Source: Paenibacillus tyrphae
GTDB taxonomy: Bacteria > Bacillota > Bacilli > Paenibacillales > NBRC-103111
Reading direction: 5' to 3'
Length of the DNA stretch: 56,977 nucleotides
Assembly: GCF_027925525.1 (NCBI RefSeq)
Contig: NZ_BSDJ01000044.1
Location: 1 to 56,977, forward strand
The first letter of the stretch is position 1, and every line of letters begins with the position of its first letter. Of the stretch, positions 8,543 through 17,864 are shown in pieces. A model generated the notes under the pieces. The model had not been told where the DNA came from. It was given only the letters and a program-made list of their open reading frames with translations, and made no database searches. A program made the translations under genes and the position numbers.

Positions 8543-9454
8543 TTAGGCCGGGTCGGATTTCTTCAGAGAGGTTTGTAACAACCGTTTCGTTCGGGCATAA
8601 AGCTCAAGCAGCCGATTGCGGTCAATGAGATTTGCGTGATGCTCAAAGGTTACGTGAAACCGTTCGTTCCGCTGCGCTAGGTAGGCGAGATAGGCGTAGG
8701 CGTTCCCGAAGCGGTCGTCATCGTCTTGCTCCGGCAGAACGGGAAGGTGATGAATGAACCGGTCTGCTTCGTACCGGACGTTGCTGTAATGGACCAAATA
8801 AACATACGGCGCCACGGCTTCGAGCCAGCGCATCGGCTCGACATTGTGAAATGCTCTTGCGGAAATATCCAGCCGGGACGTATCCACGACCAGCCCAATC
8901 TCCGGATGCTCCCGGAACATCGTCGTAAGCAGCTCCTCATGCTCTCCCCAAAAATCATGCTCCAATACGATACGCTGCCCATACCTGTATTGAAGGCCGC
9001 AAAGCGCATCAAACAATCGGAGGGAGATGTCCCTAAGCTGAGCCGCATCAATCTGATCGGTCTCATAACGTTCGTCCGGCCTCGGCATGTTGGTGTAAAC
9101 CTGCTTCGTTTCCAATGGGAATATCGGCACGAAAGGATAATGAAACAAAATATAATCGGCACCATATTGTGCTGCTGTACGGACTTCACGTTCTACGCGG
9201 CGCAAGGCTTCTTCTCGCTCCTCGCGGTCTATGGAAGTAACCCGCGGCAGCCTGTACGACTGTCCGCCGAAAACCGGCGTATGAATGCCAAAGGAAAGAC
9301 CCTTCTCTTTACAGACTTTCGTTGTATACAATAAGCTTTCGTTATCGCGATATTGGCAAATTTCAATACCGCCAATCGCATCGGAACCGAAACGTTCCAT
9401 ATCCTCTTCGCTGAATGCATGCCACATGCCAATCTGCAATCTTCTTCGGCTCAT
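8543..9454 (-). CDS. Xylose-isomerase-like TIM-barrel protein (sugar isomerase/epimerase family)
   Basis: A 303-residue protein of the AP-endonuclease-2/sugar isomerase superfamily. The pattern of four putative metal ligands is visible on successive strands: Glu in IVLEHDFWG, Asp in GLVVDTSRL, His in VYLVHYSNV and Glu in VTFEHHANL. This suggests a divalent-metal enzyme that isomerises or epimerises a sugar or polyol, but the substrate is unknown and no sugar transporter or kinase is adjacent. AAGGAG lies eight nucleotides before ATG 9454. The family also includes lyases and DNA repair enzymes, so the call is at superfamily level. Confidence 0.72.
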   Translation of the reverse strand: MSRRRLQIGMWHAFSEEDMERFGSDAIGGIEICQYRDNESLLYTTKVCKEKGLSFGIHTPVFGGQSYRLPRVTSIDREEREEALRRVEREVRTAAQYGADYILFHYPFVPIFPLETKQVYTNMPRPDERYETDQIDAAQLRDISLRLFDALCGLQYRYGQRIVLEHDFWGEHEELLTTMFREHPEIGLVVDTSRLDISARAFHNVEPMRWLEAVAPYVYLVHYSNVRYEADRFIHHLPVLPEQDDDDRFGNAYAYLAYLAQRNERFHVTFEHHANLIDRNRLLELYARTKRLLQTSLKKSDPA

Positions 9455-9532
9455 GCCCCGATCTCCTTATGATTGGTAGAATGATAGGTTCTGCATATTT
9501 TACCATTTTTCAAGGTTGTTTCCCAATCGCCA

Positions 9533-9575
9533 GATAAAAATGGCCTTCACCGTCGAGAGGGCGGCGAAAGCCATT
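9533..9575 (-). terminator. Terminator of the SLH/RCC1 gene
   Basis: On the minus strand AATGGCTTTCGCCG (9575-9562) pairs with CGGTGAAGGCCATT (9552-9539), with two G-U wobbles, and is followed by TTTTTAT. It stands 10 nt after the stop codon. Confidence 0.8.
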
Positions 9576-9584
9576 CGTGGAACG

Positions 9585-12500
9585 TTATTCGTTAATAAAA
9601 TGCAAATATTGCAGCATTCGTTTCAGCATGACGGCGCTTTGAGCGCGGGTTGCCCGCTCCTGGGGACCGAAGGTTGTTTCGGTCGTTCCTTGGATTATAC
9701 CTGCCGCATAAAGCTGAGCAGCAGCTTGCTTGGCCCAGTCCGCAATGCCTGTAGCGTCGTCGAACCGATCAAGTACGACCAAGTTCGTTTGAGGAGCTTT
9801 CCCGGCGAATTTCAGGGCCCGCGCAATCATGGCCGCCATTTCCACGCGGGTAATGGTTTCGTTCGGCCGGAAGGTTCCGTCTTCGTATCCGTTGATCCAT
9901 CCCGCTTTCTGCGCTGTTCCTACTGTTCCGGCATACCAATCAGTGGTCTCGATATCCGTAAACGGGAGGGATTTCTTTTCTTCGGCGAGCCCGAGCGAAC
10001 GCACCAGCAGAGACGCGAATTCGGCACGGGTAATTGGAACGTCCGGGACAAACGCATCCACAGTCACCCCTTCGGCAATGCGTTTGTTCGCCAGCCGCTC
10101 GATATCCGCTTGCGCCCAATGGCCTCTCAAGTCCGCGAACGATTGATTCGATTGAATAACCGTCACCATGCCGTTACGCGGAGAGAAGATGGTTGCCATG
10201 TTCTCTCCGCCATGACTTGTAAATATGGACGGGATAAAATGTACCTGGTTGATCGCATCTACCCAAACTGCCGTTGCTTTGCCCGAGTCCGCGGTGGAGT
10301 GCAGGGACAATGTCCGGGCCGTGTAGCTTCCATTGAAATCCGTGATTTCTTTCCCGTTGGAAAGTACTGAGAAACGAACCGGGTTATCAAGCAGCGGCTG
10401 CGCGCCTTGCCTTTGTACTGCGGCATTGACGGCGGCGCTTGTCGCATTAGATGCTTTGGCTATCGCGATGGTGATGATTGCATCCTTCGGTTCATTCGCC
10501 AACAGGCTGAGCGGAAGTCTGTAGCTTGCTCCTGCAGCCTTGATTTGCACGAATGCACCCGGTTGTTTGGCTAACGTCTCCAGAAGCGGCGCCGCTGGCA
10601 ATTCCGTCTTGATGACCGGCTCGCCGTTCATGATCTCAATGACGACCTCCGGCCTGGCTGCGAAAGCTGCTGTCAATGGCTCTCCAGGCAAGGCGACTCG
10701 CAGAACGGATTGGCCTTCGCTGGACGTTTCTTTTGCCGCTTTTGCATCCGTCTCTTTGCCATTGATTCTGACGCTCACCGTTATCGTCGTCTTGTCCTTG
10801 GGTTCAGGCGGTACAGGTGAAGCAGAACCGCCGGAATCTCCGGAGCTGCCGGAATCTCCCGAGTGTCCGGATTCGCTTGCGCCAACGACCGTGACGGTTC
10901 GAGTCACCTCGGCTGCGGCAAGGCCGGTCGGGTTTTGGACGTTGTAACGCAGTGTATAGACGCCGGGCGTCTGCGTGTTCACGGCTCCGGTTACCGTTAT
11001 TTGACCGGAAAGGTCTCCATAGTAAGTATCCTTCGCCTGTGCTCCGGGATCGGTGAAGGATTCGCCAGCTTTCGTACTCATCGCAGACGGGCCCAGCAGA
11101 GTAATCACCGGGGGGGCGATGACAACTACCGCCCGGGTTACCGGCACAGCGTCATTAAGCGAGCGGTCCGTTGCGTGGTACTCTAACGTATAGGAGCCCG
11201 GACGGCTCGTATCCACGCTTCCCTTAGCGGTGATCGAGGAAGAAACGTCGCCGTCATAGCCGTCCTGCGCCTTTGCACCGGGATCGTTGAAGGAACCACC
11301 GACTCCAACGATCAGCGGATTGTTACCCAGCAGCGTTAACACGGGTGGCTGCGTGTCCTTCACGTAGACGGTGCGCGTCACGGTTGGCGCTGCATGTTGG
11401 AAACGGTCCATTGCGTTATAATCGAGCCGATAGACGCCCAGGCGGCTGGTATCTACGGTTCCCGTTACGGTAATCGACGGGGTAATGTCGTTATCCAGCA
11501 CGTCTATAGCCGTTGCGCCGGGGTCCGTAAACGTACCTTTTGCTTCGACAGTCATCGTGCCGGGCCCCTTCAAATAAATGGCAGGTCCGTTTTTGACATA
11601 CACGCTGCGGGTAACGGTGGAGGCGTTCCCTGCATGGTCGGTGACGCGATAGCGAACCTCGTAAGCTCCCGGACTGGCGGTATCCACATCTCCCGAGGTC
11701 ACAATAGTAGCAGCCGGGAGATCGCCGTCGATCGCGTCCCTTGCCGTCGCGCCCGGTTCCATATAAGGCTTACCTACCGGGACATACATCGGATTGCTGC
11801 CGTTCATCACGATCTCTGGGGCCGTGTTATCGAGAAGGAAAGGACCCGCGATCCGATCGGTCGTATTCCCGGCCCGATCGGCGACGCGAACGTGCAAATA
11901 CCATTTGCCGTCCCCGCCTGCTTGCTTCAGCGTATCTCCGGTTGTGAAAGGCGCCCAGCCGTCGGCAGGCACGGCCAAGGACGGCGTCCAAGCGTATTGA
12001 AGAGAAGCGGGAGCGACACCGCTCTCCGTATCTTCAACCGTCACCATGGCGGTAGCCGACTTCGCCGATGAATTGTTACCGTTCGGGCTGAATGTTACAA
12101 CGGGGGCCGTGGCATCTTTCAGAATCCGGATTGTGTAGATTTTTCCCGGCAAAAGAAAAGGCTCGACACGAACCGGTATGTCGGTCGATGCCCCGGTTAC
12201 GGGAACGGCCGTCTCACCGCCGTTGGATTGCAATTCATCATTGATATATAAGGCTCCGTTGGTCGAATCGGCGAGCGTCGCCGTCAGATGGACCTTGGAA
12301 ACGGATGGCCCGACATAGGCATACGTATATTCCGTGACCGAAGGCTGGAACGGTGGGTTGATGGGTCCCTCCTGCAAAGTTAACCCCCTCAGGTCCGCGC
12401 TGCCCGGCGCTTTCGTCTGCCCCTCCGAATTCCATCCCCAGCCGACGACCGTGCCGTCCGATTTCAAAGCGAGCGAATGATATTGGCCCGCCGCGATCGC

Positions 12501-13328
12501 TACGACTCCGTTCAGTCCCGGCGGTACGTCGCTTTGTCCAAACACGTTCCCTCCCCAAGCGACGACGGTCCCATCCGACTTGAGCGCCAGCGAATGTGTC
12601 CTTCCGGCTGCAATCGCCAAGACCCCATTCAGCCCGGGCGGTACGTCCGTTTGGCGGCTGTCGTTCATTCCCCAAGCGATGACGGTACCGTCTGCCTTCA
12701 GTGCCAGCGAATGATAAAATTTCGTGGCAATCGCCGTCACCTGGTTTAACCCGGTCGGCACGTCGGTTTGCCCGGAATCGTTGTTTCCCCAGGCGACGAC
12801 CGTGCCGTCTCCCTTCAAGGCCAGCGAATGATACAGCCCTCCCGCAACCGCAATCACATCGTTTAGCCCGGCCGGTACATTCGCTTGTCCTTTTTCGTTA
12901 TCCCCCCAGGCGATGACGGTCCGGTCCGGTTTCACGGCCATCGAATGGGATACTCCCGCTGCGATCGCCGTCGCTTTATTAAGTCCGGGCGGTACGCTGG
13001 CTTGCCCGTGAGAATTTTCACCCCAAGCGATGACGGTCCCGTCGGCTTTCAACGCCAGCGAATGCACCGCCCCGCCGTCGATCGCCACGACGTCATTCAG
13101 GCCTTCGGGTACCCGCGAATAGCTCATCCCGTTATTTCCCCAAGCGACCGCGGTTCTGTCCGATTTTATGGCGAACGAATGGAACAATCCGGCGGCGACA
13201 TGCTTCCCTTTAACCGGGGAAACTGCCAAGCCCGCAGACGCGTTCGTTTGCCCGCCGGGAACGGAAGTCAGCAGCACGACAAAAAGCAGAGCCGTGCGAA
13301 GCGTCTTCTGCCATTTCATCGTTCGCAT
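9585..13328 (-). CDS. S-layer-anchored surface protein with RCC1-like repeats and Ig-like domains
   Basis: A 1247-residue secreted protein. Order of parts: signal peptide (about 1-31); seven RCC1-like 39-residue repeats (about 40-320) of pattern HSLALK.DGTV.AWG.N..GQ..VP.GLN; a cadherin-like beta-sandwich (about 325-400); an Ig-like region; four DUF5011-type domains (each with FTDPGA and a GVY.L.Y ending); a Ser/Gly linker; a long beta-rich segment; and three SLH domains at the C-terminus, which would bind pyruvylated cell-wall polysaccharide. The likely role is adhesion or ligand binding at the cell surface; no catalytic motif is seen. I chose ATG 13328 because GGAGAGGAG lies just upstream and it gives a clean signal peptide; an upstream in-frame ATG at 13415 would bury it. 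Confidence 0.85.
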   Translation of the reverse strand: MRTMKWQKTLRTALLFVVLLTSVPGGQTNASAGLAVSPVKGKHVAAGLFHSFAIKSDRTAVAWGNNGMSYSRVPEGLNDVVAIDGGAVHSLALKADGTVIAWGENSHGQASVPPGLNKATAIAAGVSHSMAVKPDRTVIAWGDNEKGQANVPAGLNDVIAVAGGLYHSLALKGDGTVVAWGNNDSGQTDVPTGLNQVTAIATKFYHSLALKADGTVIAWGMNDSRQTDVPPGLNGVLAIAAGRTHSLALKSDGTVVAWGGNVFGQSDVPPGLNGVVAIAAGQYHSLALKSDGTVVGWGWNSEGQTKAPGSADLRGLTLQEGPINPPFQPSVTEYTYAYVGPSVSKVHLTATLADSTNGALYINDELQSNGGETAVPVTGASTDIPVRVEPFLLPGKIYTIRILKDATAPVVTFSPNGNNSSAKSATAMVTVEDTESGVAPASLQYAWTPSLAVPADGWAPFTTGDTLKQAGGDGKWYLHVRVADRAGNTTDRIAGPFLLDNTAPEIVMNGSNPMYVPVGKPYMEPGATARDAIDGDLPAATIVTSGDVDTASPGAYEVRYRVTDHAGNASTVTRSVYVKNGPAIYLKGPGTMTVEAKGTFTDPGATAIDVLDNDITPSITVTGTVDTSRLGVYRLDYNAMDRFQHAAPTVTRTVYVKDTQPPVLTLLGNNPLIVGVGGSFNDPGAKAQDGYDGDVSSSITAKGSVDTSRPGSYTLEYHATDRSLNDAVPVTRAVVVIAPPVITLLGPSAMSTKAGESFTDPGAQAKDTYYGDLSGQITVTGAVNTQTPGVYTLRYNVQNPTGLAAAEVTRTVTVVGASESGHSGDSGSSGDSGGSASPVPPEPKDKTTITVSVRINGKETDAKAAKETSSEGQSVLRVALPGEPLTAAFAARPEVVIEIMNGEPVIKTELPAAPLLETLAKQPGAFVQIKAAGASYRLPLSLLANEPKDAIITIAIAKASNATSAAVNAAVQRQGAQPLLDNPVRFSVLSNGKEITDFNGSYTARTLSLHSTADSGKATAVWVDAINQVHFIPSIFTSHGGENMATIFSPRNGMVTVIQSNQSFADLRGHWAQADIERLANKRIAEGVTVDAFVPDVPITRAEFASLLVRSLGLAEEKKSLPFTDIETTDWYAGTVGTAQKAGWINGYEDGTFRPNETITRVEMAAMIARALKFAGKAPQTNLVVLDRFDDATGIADWAKQAAAQLYAAGIIQGTTETTFGPQERATRAQSAVMLKRMLQYLHFINE
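12400..13200 (-). repeat. Seven tandem 117-bp repeats encoding RCC1-like units
   Basis: Within the surface-protein gene the 117-bp unit (39 codons) recurs about seven times with no spacer. The conserved core of each copy is HSLALK, GTV.AWG and VP.GLN. Seven such blades suit a seven-bladed propeller. DNA identity between copies is high enough to allow recombination and copy-number change. Confidence 0.8.
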
Positions 13329-13471
13329 GAACTCTCCTCTCCGTGCCGCAGCGAAACGTTTTTTTTCTTCGGCTGCTGCCTCTGCCATCCGGCCAACTCC
13401 TGAGCTTTGCATCACCTTGGTGCTCCTTCCGTTAGCTTCTTATCCACGTTAAAGCATAGCGGATTCAGCCC

Positions 13472-13513
13472 AAAATAAAATCTAACCCCGGTTATAGACG
13501 AGGTTAGATTTTA
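13472..13513 (-). terminator. Terminator of the MalT-like regulator gene
   Basis: TAAAATCTAACC (13476-13487) and GGTTAGATTTTA (13502-13513) form a perfect 12-bp stem; the minus-strand transcript continues into TTTT. It follows the regulator stop codon by about 10 nt. Confidence 0.8.
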
Positions 13514-13522
13514 CGGGTGGAT

Positions 13523-16120
13523 TTATTCCAGCATTTCCTTGCCACGGCGGATCGCTTCGATCCGGTTTTTGACTTGAAGCTTGCCGTAAATATGGTTAAC
13601 ATGCGTCTTCAGCGTGCCCATCCCGATCGTTAACGCATCCGCAATCGCTTGATTATCCATGCCCTCCATCATACAGCGAAAAATGGCCAGCTCCCGCTTC
13701 GTCAGCAGCCGTTCCAGCCGGTCCAATCCGTCCGCAGATTTGCCGATTCCCGGTGCCGTTTCGCCGAAGCAGGAAAGCACCCGCTGGACGAAATGGAGGG
13801 ACGGCCCCTCGTTTTCCCGCACATGACCCTTGCGCCGCATGCGGATATACGTCATCAGCAGCTCGGCGACCGGATTGCCACGGTCTGCGAACACGCGGAT
13901 ATATTCGTCCGGCTCGGCGTATTTCAGAGCCTGTTCCAACGTTAAGACGGCCATTTCCGTCTTGCCGAGCTTGTGCCCAAGCAGCGCCTGCAGCACTTGA
14001 AGCTCTAAGGCATCCATAGGCCGATGCCCCTTAACGGCTATCGCAAGCAGCCTATCCGACAGCGCCCACGCCTCCTCATAATGCTCTTCGCCCATCAAGA
14101 CCCGGACTAGGAACGTATAAGGAAACAGTTGAAAAATAGAGACCGGGTCGTGCGCCCCGAGCGCGTACTTGTTCTTCCACTTTATCGCCGCGGAAGCATC
14201 GCCCAGTTCCAGCCGCAGCCCAGCCAGCTCCGCCTCGATGAATAGCGGCACGCCGGCGGCCCGGTCGTCGGCTGCCTTTTTGCCGGCGGCTTCAAGCCAT
14301 TGCTCCGCGCCTTGCCAGTCTCCTTTGGCCCTGGAAATCCGCGACAAATACAGATAAGCGGGCAAGTACACTTTTTCCGGCTGGTGCCGGCTGTGCACGT
14401 TCTCCTGCAGCCCCAGCTTAAAATGCTCCTCCGCTTCCTCCAGCTCATTGCGCTCGTAAAGCAGCTCGCCGTAGCAGACGAGCGCGGTATCGTGCACGCC
14501 CGTCGGCGTTAGAAATTCGATCATACTCCGGAAAAAAGGGTCCGCCACCTCTCGTGGCAAATGCTTTCCGCGCTTGCCGTTGTACGATCGGAAGATCGAG
14601 GGGGATAGCGGCATATGGGGCGGGGCAAGCAGCAGGTCCGGACCCTCCGGACTGTACCGGAGAGACAAGCGGATGTATTCCAGCCCTTTGACGACATCGA
14701 TATCGTATTGCGTGGCCTTCGAATTTCTCAAATAGTACAGGTTCCCCAGAAAACGATGCCGCTCCTCTTGCGTCCAAGTCCCGGAGGAAGCCTGGAACCG
14801 CTCTTCCGCGGACTGCAAATAGCTCTCGGCCAGCAAAGGCTCATTATCCCATAGCAGCGATAAAATATACGAAAAATACAAATAGCGGTGCTCCCACAGG
14901 ATAGCTTCCGGAATGAGCGACAGCCAGTGGCGCAGGGTCGAAAATTCTCTCTTGACCATGATCGCTTTCATTTGTTCCAGCAGCCCGACCGCTTCGGAAA
15001 AATGCCGCCCCGCCAAATAATAGTCCACGGCATCCTCTTGGAAGCCGTGCTCCGCGCACCAGGCGCCCGCCGCCTTGTACGCTTCCCGGACTTTGCCGGG
15101 CTCCCGCTCAAGCCACCGCCGCTGGAGAAAATCGGCGAACAGATGATGGAAACGAAACCACTCCTTGTGTGTGTCCAGCGGCATTAAAAACAGTCCCGCG
15201 CGGGCAAATTGCTCCAGCTTGGTCCGGCTGTCGGCGTCCCCCGAAACCGCTTGGCATAGCGGCCCGCACAGCCGCTGGAGAATGGAGCATTTGCTCAAGA
15301 AAGCTTGTGCGGAAGGCTCCAGCGCTTCGAACACTTCCTCAAGCAAATATTGCCCGATCCGGCTGCTGTCTCCCGACAAGTCTTGCATCAAAAGCCCCGG
15401 CTTCATTTTGCCCATAGAGAGAGCCGCCAGCTTCAAGCCTGTCGCCCAGCCCTCCGTCCGCCGGACAAGCAGCTCGAGCTGCTCTTGCGGGCAGAAGGTC
15501 ATGCCCTCCTGCAAACGGAGCAGCTCCGCCGCCTCCTGCGCATCGAACCGCAGGTCGTCGGTATCGAGCTGCACGGCCCACCCACGGCTGAACTGTCGTG
15601 CTTTGGCGAAGGGCACCTCCTCCCGGCTCGTGACATACAGATGAACATGAGCAGGCAAATAGTCGAGGAGAAAAGCCAGCGAAGCGTGGATGTTCGGATC
15701 GCGAATGACGTGATAATCGTCCAGGACGAATGCCAGCTTGCCCTGCATTCCGTTCAGCTCATTGAGAAACGGCACAAGGAAGGGCTCGCAGCTTCCCGGA
15801 GTCAGCGACTCCAAGGCCGGTGTGACCCGCTGCGCGAAGCCTTGGCAGACCCGGTCGATCGCCCAAGCGGCGTAATGCCAGAACCGGAAAATGTCGTTGT
15901 CTCCCGCATCCAACGACAGCCATCCGACAGGCAATCCGGTCTGCTGAACCCACACGCCCGCCAGCGTGGACTTTCCGTAGCCTGCAGGGGCCGTAATGAA
16001 GGTTGCTTTGCGCTGCAAGCCTTCTTGAAGCCGCATCGTCAAGCGGGGACGCGGCACAAGGGCTGCCGGAAGGGGAGGTCTATGCAGTTTCGTGTTCAAG
16101 AGGACCGGTTCCAACAGCAA
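13523..16120 (-). CDS. MalT-like LuxR-family transcriptional activator (LAL type)
   Basis: An 865-residue large ATP-binding regulator of the LuxR family. The N-terminal NTPase has Walker A APAGYGKST (44-52) and Walker B LAFVLDDYH; a long helical TPR-like middle region binds the effector in this family; and the C-terminal 60 residues are a LuxR HTH (LTKRELAIFRCMMEGMDNQA ... LKTHVNHIYGKLQV). Such proteins usually activate carbohydrate or secondary-metabolite genes after binding ATP and an inducer; no obvious target lies next door except the divergent HTH gene and the downstream surface-protein gene. The start is a TTG at 16120 with a poor ribosome binding site; the TTG two codons on (16114) has better spacing from GGGTGA. 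Confidence 0.88.
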   Translation of the reverse strand: MLLEPVLLNTKLHRPPLPAALVPRPRLTMRLQEGLQRKATFITAPAGYGKSTLAGVWVQQTGLPVGWLSLDAGDNDIFRFWHYAAWAIDRVCQGFAQRVTPALESLTPGSCEPFLVPFLNELNGMQGKLAFVLDDYHVIRDPNIHASLAFLLDYLPAHVHLYVTSREEVPFAKARQFSRGWAVQLDTDDLRFDAQEAAELLRLQEGMTFCPQEQLELLVRRTEGWATGLKLAALSMGKMKPGLLMQDLSGDSSRIGQYLLEEVFEALEPSAQAFLSKCSILQRLCGPLCQAVSGDADSRTKLEQFARAGLFLMPLDTHKEWFRFHHLFADFLQRRWLEREPGKVREAYKAAGAWCAEHGFQEDAVDYYLAGRHFSEAVGLLEQMKAIMVKREFSTLRHWLSLIPEAILWEHRYLYFSYILSLLWDNEPLLAESYLQSAEERFQASSGTWTQEERHRFLGNLYYLRNSKATQYDIDVVKGLEYIRLSLRYSPEGPDLLLAPPHMPLSPSIFRSYNGKRGKHLPREVADPFFRSMIEFLTPTGVHDTALVCYGELLYERNELEEAEEHFKLGLQENVHSRHQPEKVYLPAYLYLSRISRAKGDWQGAEQWLEAAGKKAADDRAAGVPLFIEAELAGLRLELGDASAAIKWKNKYALGAHDPVSIFQLFPYTFLVRVLMGEEHYEEAWALSDRLLAIAVKGHRPMDALELQVLQALLGHKLGKTEMAVLTLEQALKYAEPDEYIRVFADRGNPVAELLMTYIRMRRKGHVRENEGPSLHFVQRVLSCFGETAPGIGKSADGLDRLERLLTKRELAIFRCMMEGMDNQAIADALTIGMGTLKTHVNHIYGKLQVKNRIEAIRRGKEMLE

Positions 16121-16150
16121 TCACCCGTTTCTTTATTAAGCGTTGTTTCT

Positions 16151-16180
16151 ATTATAGCGAGGTGTATTTCCAGGCGACAA
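16151..16180 (-). promoter_or_regulatory. Promoter of the MalT-like regulator gene
   Basis: On the minus strand TTGTCG (16180-16175), an 18-bp spacer and a perfect TATAAT (16156-16151) lie about 30 bp before the TTG start. Confidence 0.6.
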
Positions 16181-16220
16181 TGGAATATTGAAATTTTCCT
16201 GTGGGCAAAAAAGTTTTCCG

Positions 16221-16250
16221 TGTACAAAACTATTCCGTTAAGTATATAAT
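16221..16250 (+). promoter_or_regulatory. Promoter of the HTH/J-domain gene pair
   Basis: TATAAT at 16245-16250 is a perfect -10 box; TGTACA at 16221-16226 is a weak -35 at 18 bp spacing. It is divergent from the promoter at 16151-16180. Confidence 0.5.
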
Positions 16251-16310
16251 GGTGAATAATGGAATCATCCGGTGATCAAAATGATGAAGACAGGCAGGTG
16301 TAAACGAACC

Positions 16311-16958
16311 GTGAACATTCAAAGCTTGCATCAAGAGGATCGCTCGACCCGCAGAGAGCTTCTCATCTTGTTAAAGAAGCGGGGCAAAATCAGCATTCAG
16401 GAAGCCGCCGAGCAGCTCGGCATCTCGGGGGTAGCCGTTCGGCGCCATATTCACGAACTGCAGAAGGATCAATATGTGCAGACGAATATTCAACGCCAAA
16501 GCGCCGGGAGACCGACTTATTTATACAGCCTTACGGAAAAGGCGGGCGCTTTGTTTGCGAACGGCTACGACGCGCTAGTCAACGATTTGATCGACGAAGT
16601 GAAGGATAAATTCGGGGTTGGCCAAGTCAGCCGCTTGTTCGACCGGCGGAAAGAGAAATGGCTGCGGAAGCATGAGGAATCGTTTCAAGGCCTGAGTCTG
16701 GAGAAACGGGTGGAGCGGCTGGCCCGGTTGCAAGAGCAGGAAGGGTATATGGTTAAGGTGGAAAAGAGAGGGGAAGGAACGATCGTCTTCGAGGAAGCAA
16801 ACTGCCCGATCTATCAGGTGGCCGTCCGCTACCGGCAGGCTTGCCAATGCGAGCTGTCGCTGTTTCAGGCTTTGCTTGCCGTACCCGTTGTGCGCACGGA
16901 ATGCATGGCCGAAGGCGGGCGGAAGTGCCAGTATAGAATCAACTCGGGTCGGGTCTAG
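16311..16958 (+). CDS. SufR/ArsR-like winged-helix regulator with C-terminal cysteines
   Basis: A DNA-binding regulator of about 215 residues. The N-terminal winged helix (residues about 10-75, RRELLILLKKRGKISIQEAA, GISGVAVRRHIHEL) resembles SufR/DeoR-like repressors. The C-terminal part has Cys165, Cys178, Cys180, Cys198 and Cys206; the Cys-X12-Cys spacing matches the start of the SufR iron-sulfur motif, the later spacings do not. It could sense iron-sulfur status or redox through a bound cluster, but that is inference. The start is uncertain: I prefer GTG 16311 because AGGTG lies 10 nt upstream; in-frame starts at 16272 (GTG) and 16281 (ATG) have no ribosome binding site. A J-domain gene follows 28 nt after the stop. 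Confidence 0.78.
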   Translation: MNIQSLHQEDRSTRRELLILLKKRGKISIQEAAEQLGISGVAVRRHIHELQKDQYVQTNIQRQSAGRPTYLYSLTEKAGALFANGYDALVNDLIDEVKDKFGVGQVSRLFDRRKEKWLRKHEESFQGLSLEKRVERLARLQEQEGYMVKVEKRGEGTIVFEEANCPIYQVAVRYRQACQCELSLFQALLAVPVVRTECMAEGGRKCQYRINSGRV

Positions 16959-16986
16959 ACTTGGAAGCGGAAGAGGAGGGCAGCGA

Positions 16987-17742
16987 ATGGATGAGACGAT
17001 GAAGGACCGCTCTGACCCGGAGATGATTACGGTGACGGATGACCGGTTGATTCCGGTCGTGGCTGCGCTGACGAATTTGACGGAAAGCTGGAAGGTCCAG
17101 CTAAACAAAAGCGCCGTCAGTCTTCCGATGGCCGTACAGATCGGAAAGAGGCTAAACCGTGAGCAGCAGCGGGCCTTGCTGGAGTTTTGGGAGGATGCCC
17201 GCTTGCCCGACAAATATATGAGCAGGGTGCTGCACGCCTTCGCCCGGAATATGCCCGAGTGGGCGGTGCACCAGGTGATCCGTATTTTCCGCCTAGCGGA
17301 GAAGATCAAAGCTTCGATGGTTATGCTGAACGATTGGATGGAGCGCTTCGATTCGCTCTATGAGCAGTTTGAGCACGAATTCTGGGAAGGGGAATGGCCC
17401 GGGGCGGAAGAGGAGCTGGAGCCGTATCTCGACAGGCTGGAAGCCGAATTTCAAGAGCTGTACCGGCAAGCATCGGACGAGAAAAAGTCGTATAACCGGC
17501 ATTACGGGGACAGCTCGTCGGACTCTGCGAGGGATTCCGCAAGAACGGCGGGGCCAAGCAGGGGACCGGTGTCCTTTCCGGCGCTAATCGGCGCTGCGGA
17601 CGACGCTTCGCCTAAAGAGCTGAAACAGCGCTACCGGACATTAATGAAAAAGCTTCACCCGGATCACGGCGGCAGCGCTTATTTGTTCGATTGGGTCAAG
17701 CAGGCGCACGACAACTACATGCAGGGCAAATCCAGCTTGTGA
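16987..17742 (+). CDS. Protein with C-terminal J domain (DnaJ-like)
   Basis: A 251-residue soluble protein whose last 60 residues form a J domain, the part that stimulates the ATPase of an Hsp70. The HPD signature is at 224-226 (KKLHPDHGG), with helix II KELKQRYRTLMKK before it and helix III YLFDWVKQAHDNY after it. The first 190 residues are acidic and helical and resemble nothing I can name. A C-terminal J domain differs from the usual N-terminal position in DnaJ and HscB. The start ATG 16987 has AGAGGAGGG seven nucleotides upstream. It is probably cotranscribed with the cysteine-bearing regulator upstream. Confidence 0.8.
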   Translation: MDETMKDRSDPEMITVTDDRLIPVVAALTNLTESWKVQLNKSAVSLPMAVQIGKRLNREQQRALLEFWEDARLPDKYMSRVLHAFARNMPEWAVHQVIRIFRLAEKIKASMVMLNDWMERFDSLYEQFEHEFWEGEWPGAEEELEPYLDRLEAEFQELYRQASDEKKSYNRHYGDSSSDSARDSARTAGPSRGPVSFPALIGAADDASPKELKQRYRTLMKKLHPDHGGSAYLFDWVKQAHDNYMQGKSSL

Positions 17743-17743
17743 C

Positions 17744-17772
17744 AAAAAGACCTGCTGTTACGGCAGCAGGTC
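17744..17772 (-). terminator. Terminator of the amino-acid operon (minus strand)
   Basis: GACCTGCTG (17749-17757) pairs with CAGCAGGTC (17764-17772). The minus-strand transcript continues into TTTTT (17748-17744), so it ends the arginase-family gene. The plus strand has no T run directly after it but the hairpin also closes the J-domain gene. Confidence 0.7.
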
Positions 17773-17864
17773 CTAGGCTGTTGAGAAAGTGGTTTTAATA
17801 AAAAATACATATGGCAGTGGACATCCCACCCCCTCGTACATTTGTATTTCCTTAATTTATCACT

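Noticed and set aside
12400..13200. Regular 117-bp repeats as a non-coding repeat array
   Set aside because: They are in frame within a long gene and encode RCC1-like blades, so they are coding repeats.
17774..17800. AGGCTGTTGAGAAAGT-like sequence resembling an insertion-sequence end
   Set aside because: No transposase frame, no matching inverted partner and no target duplication are visible in the window.
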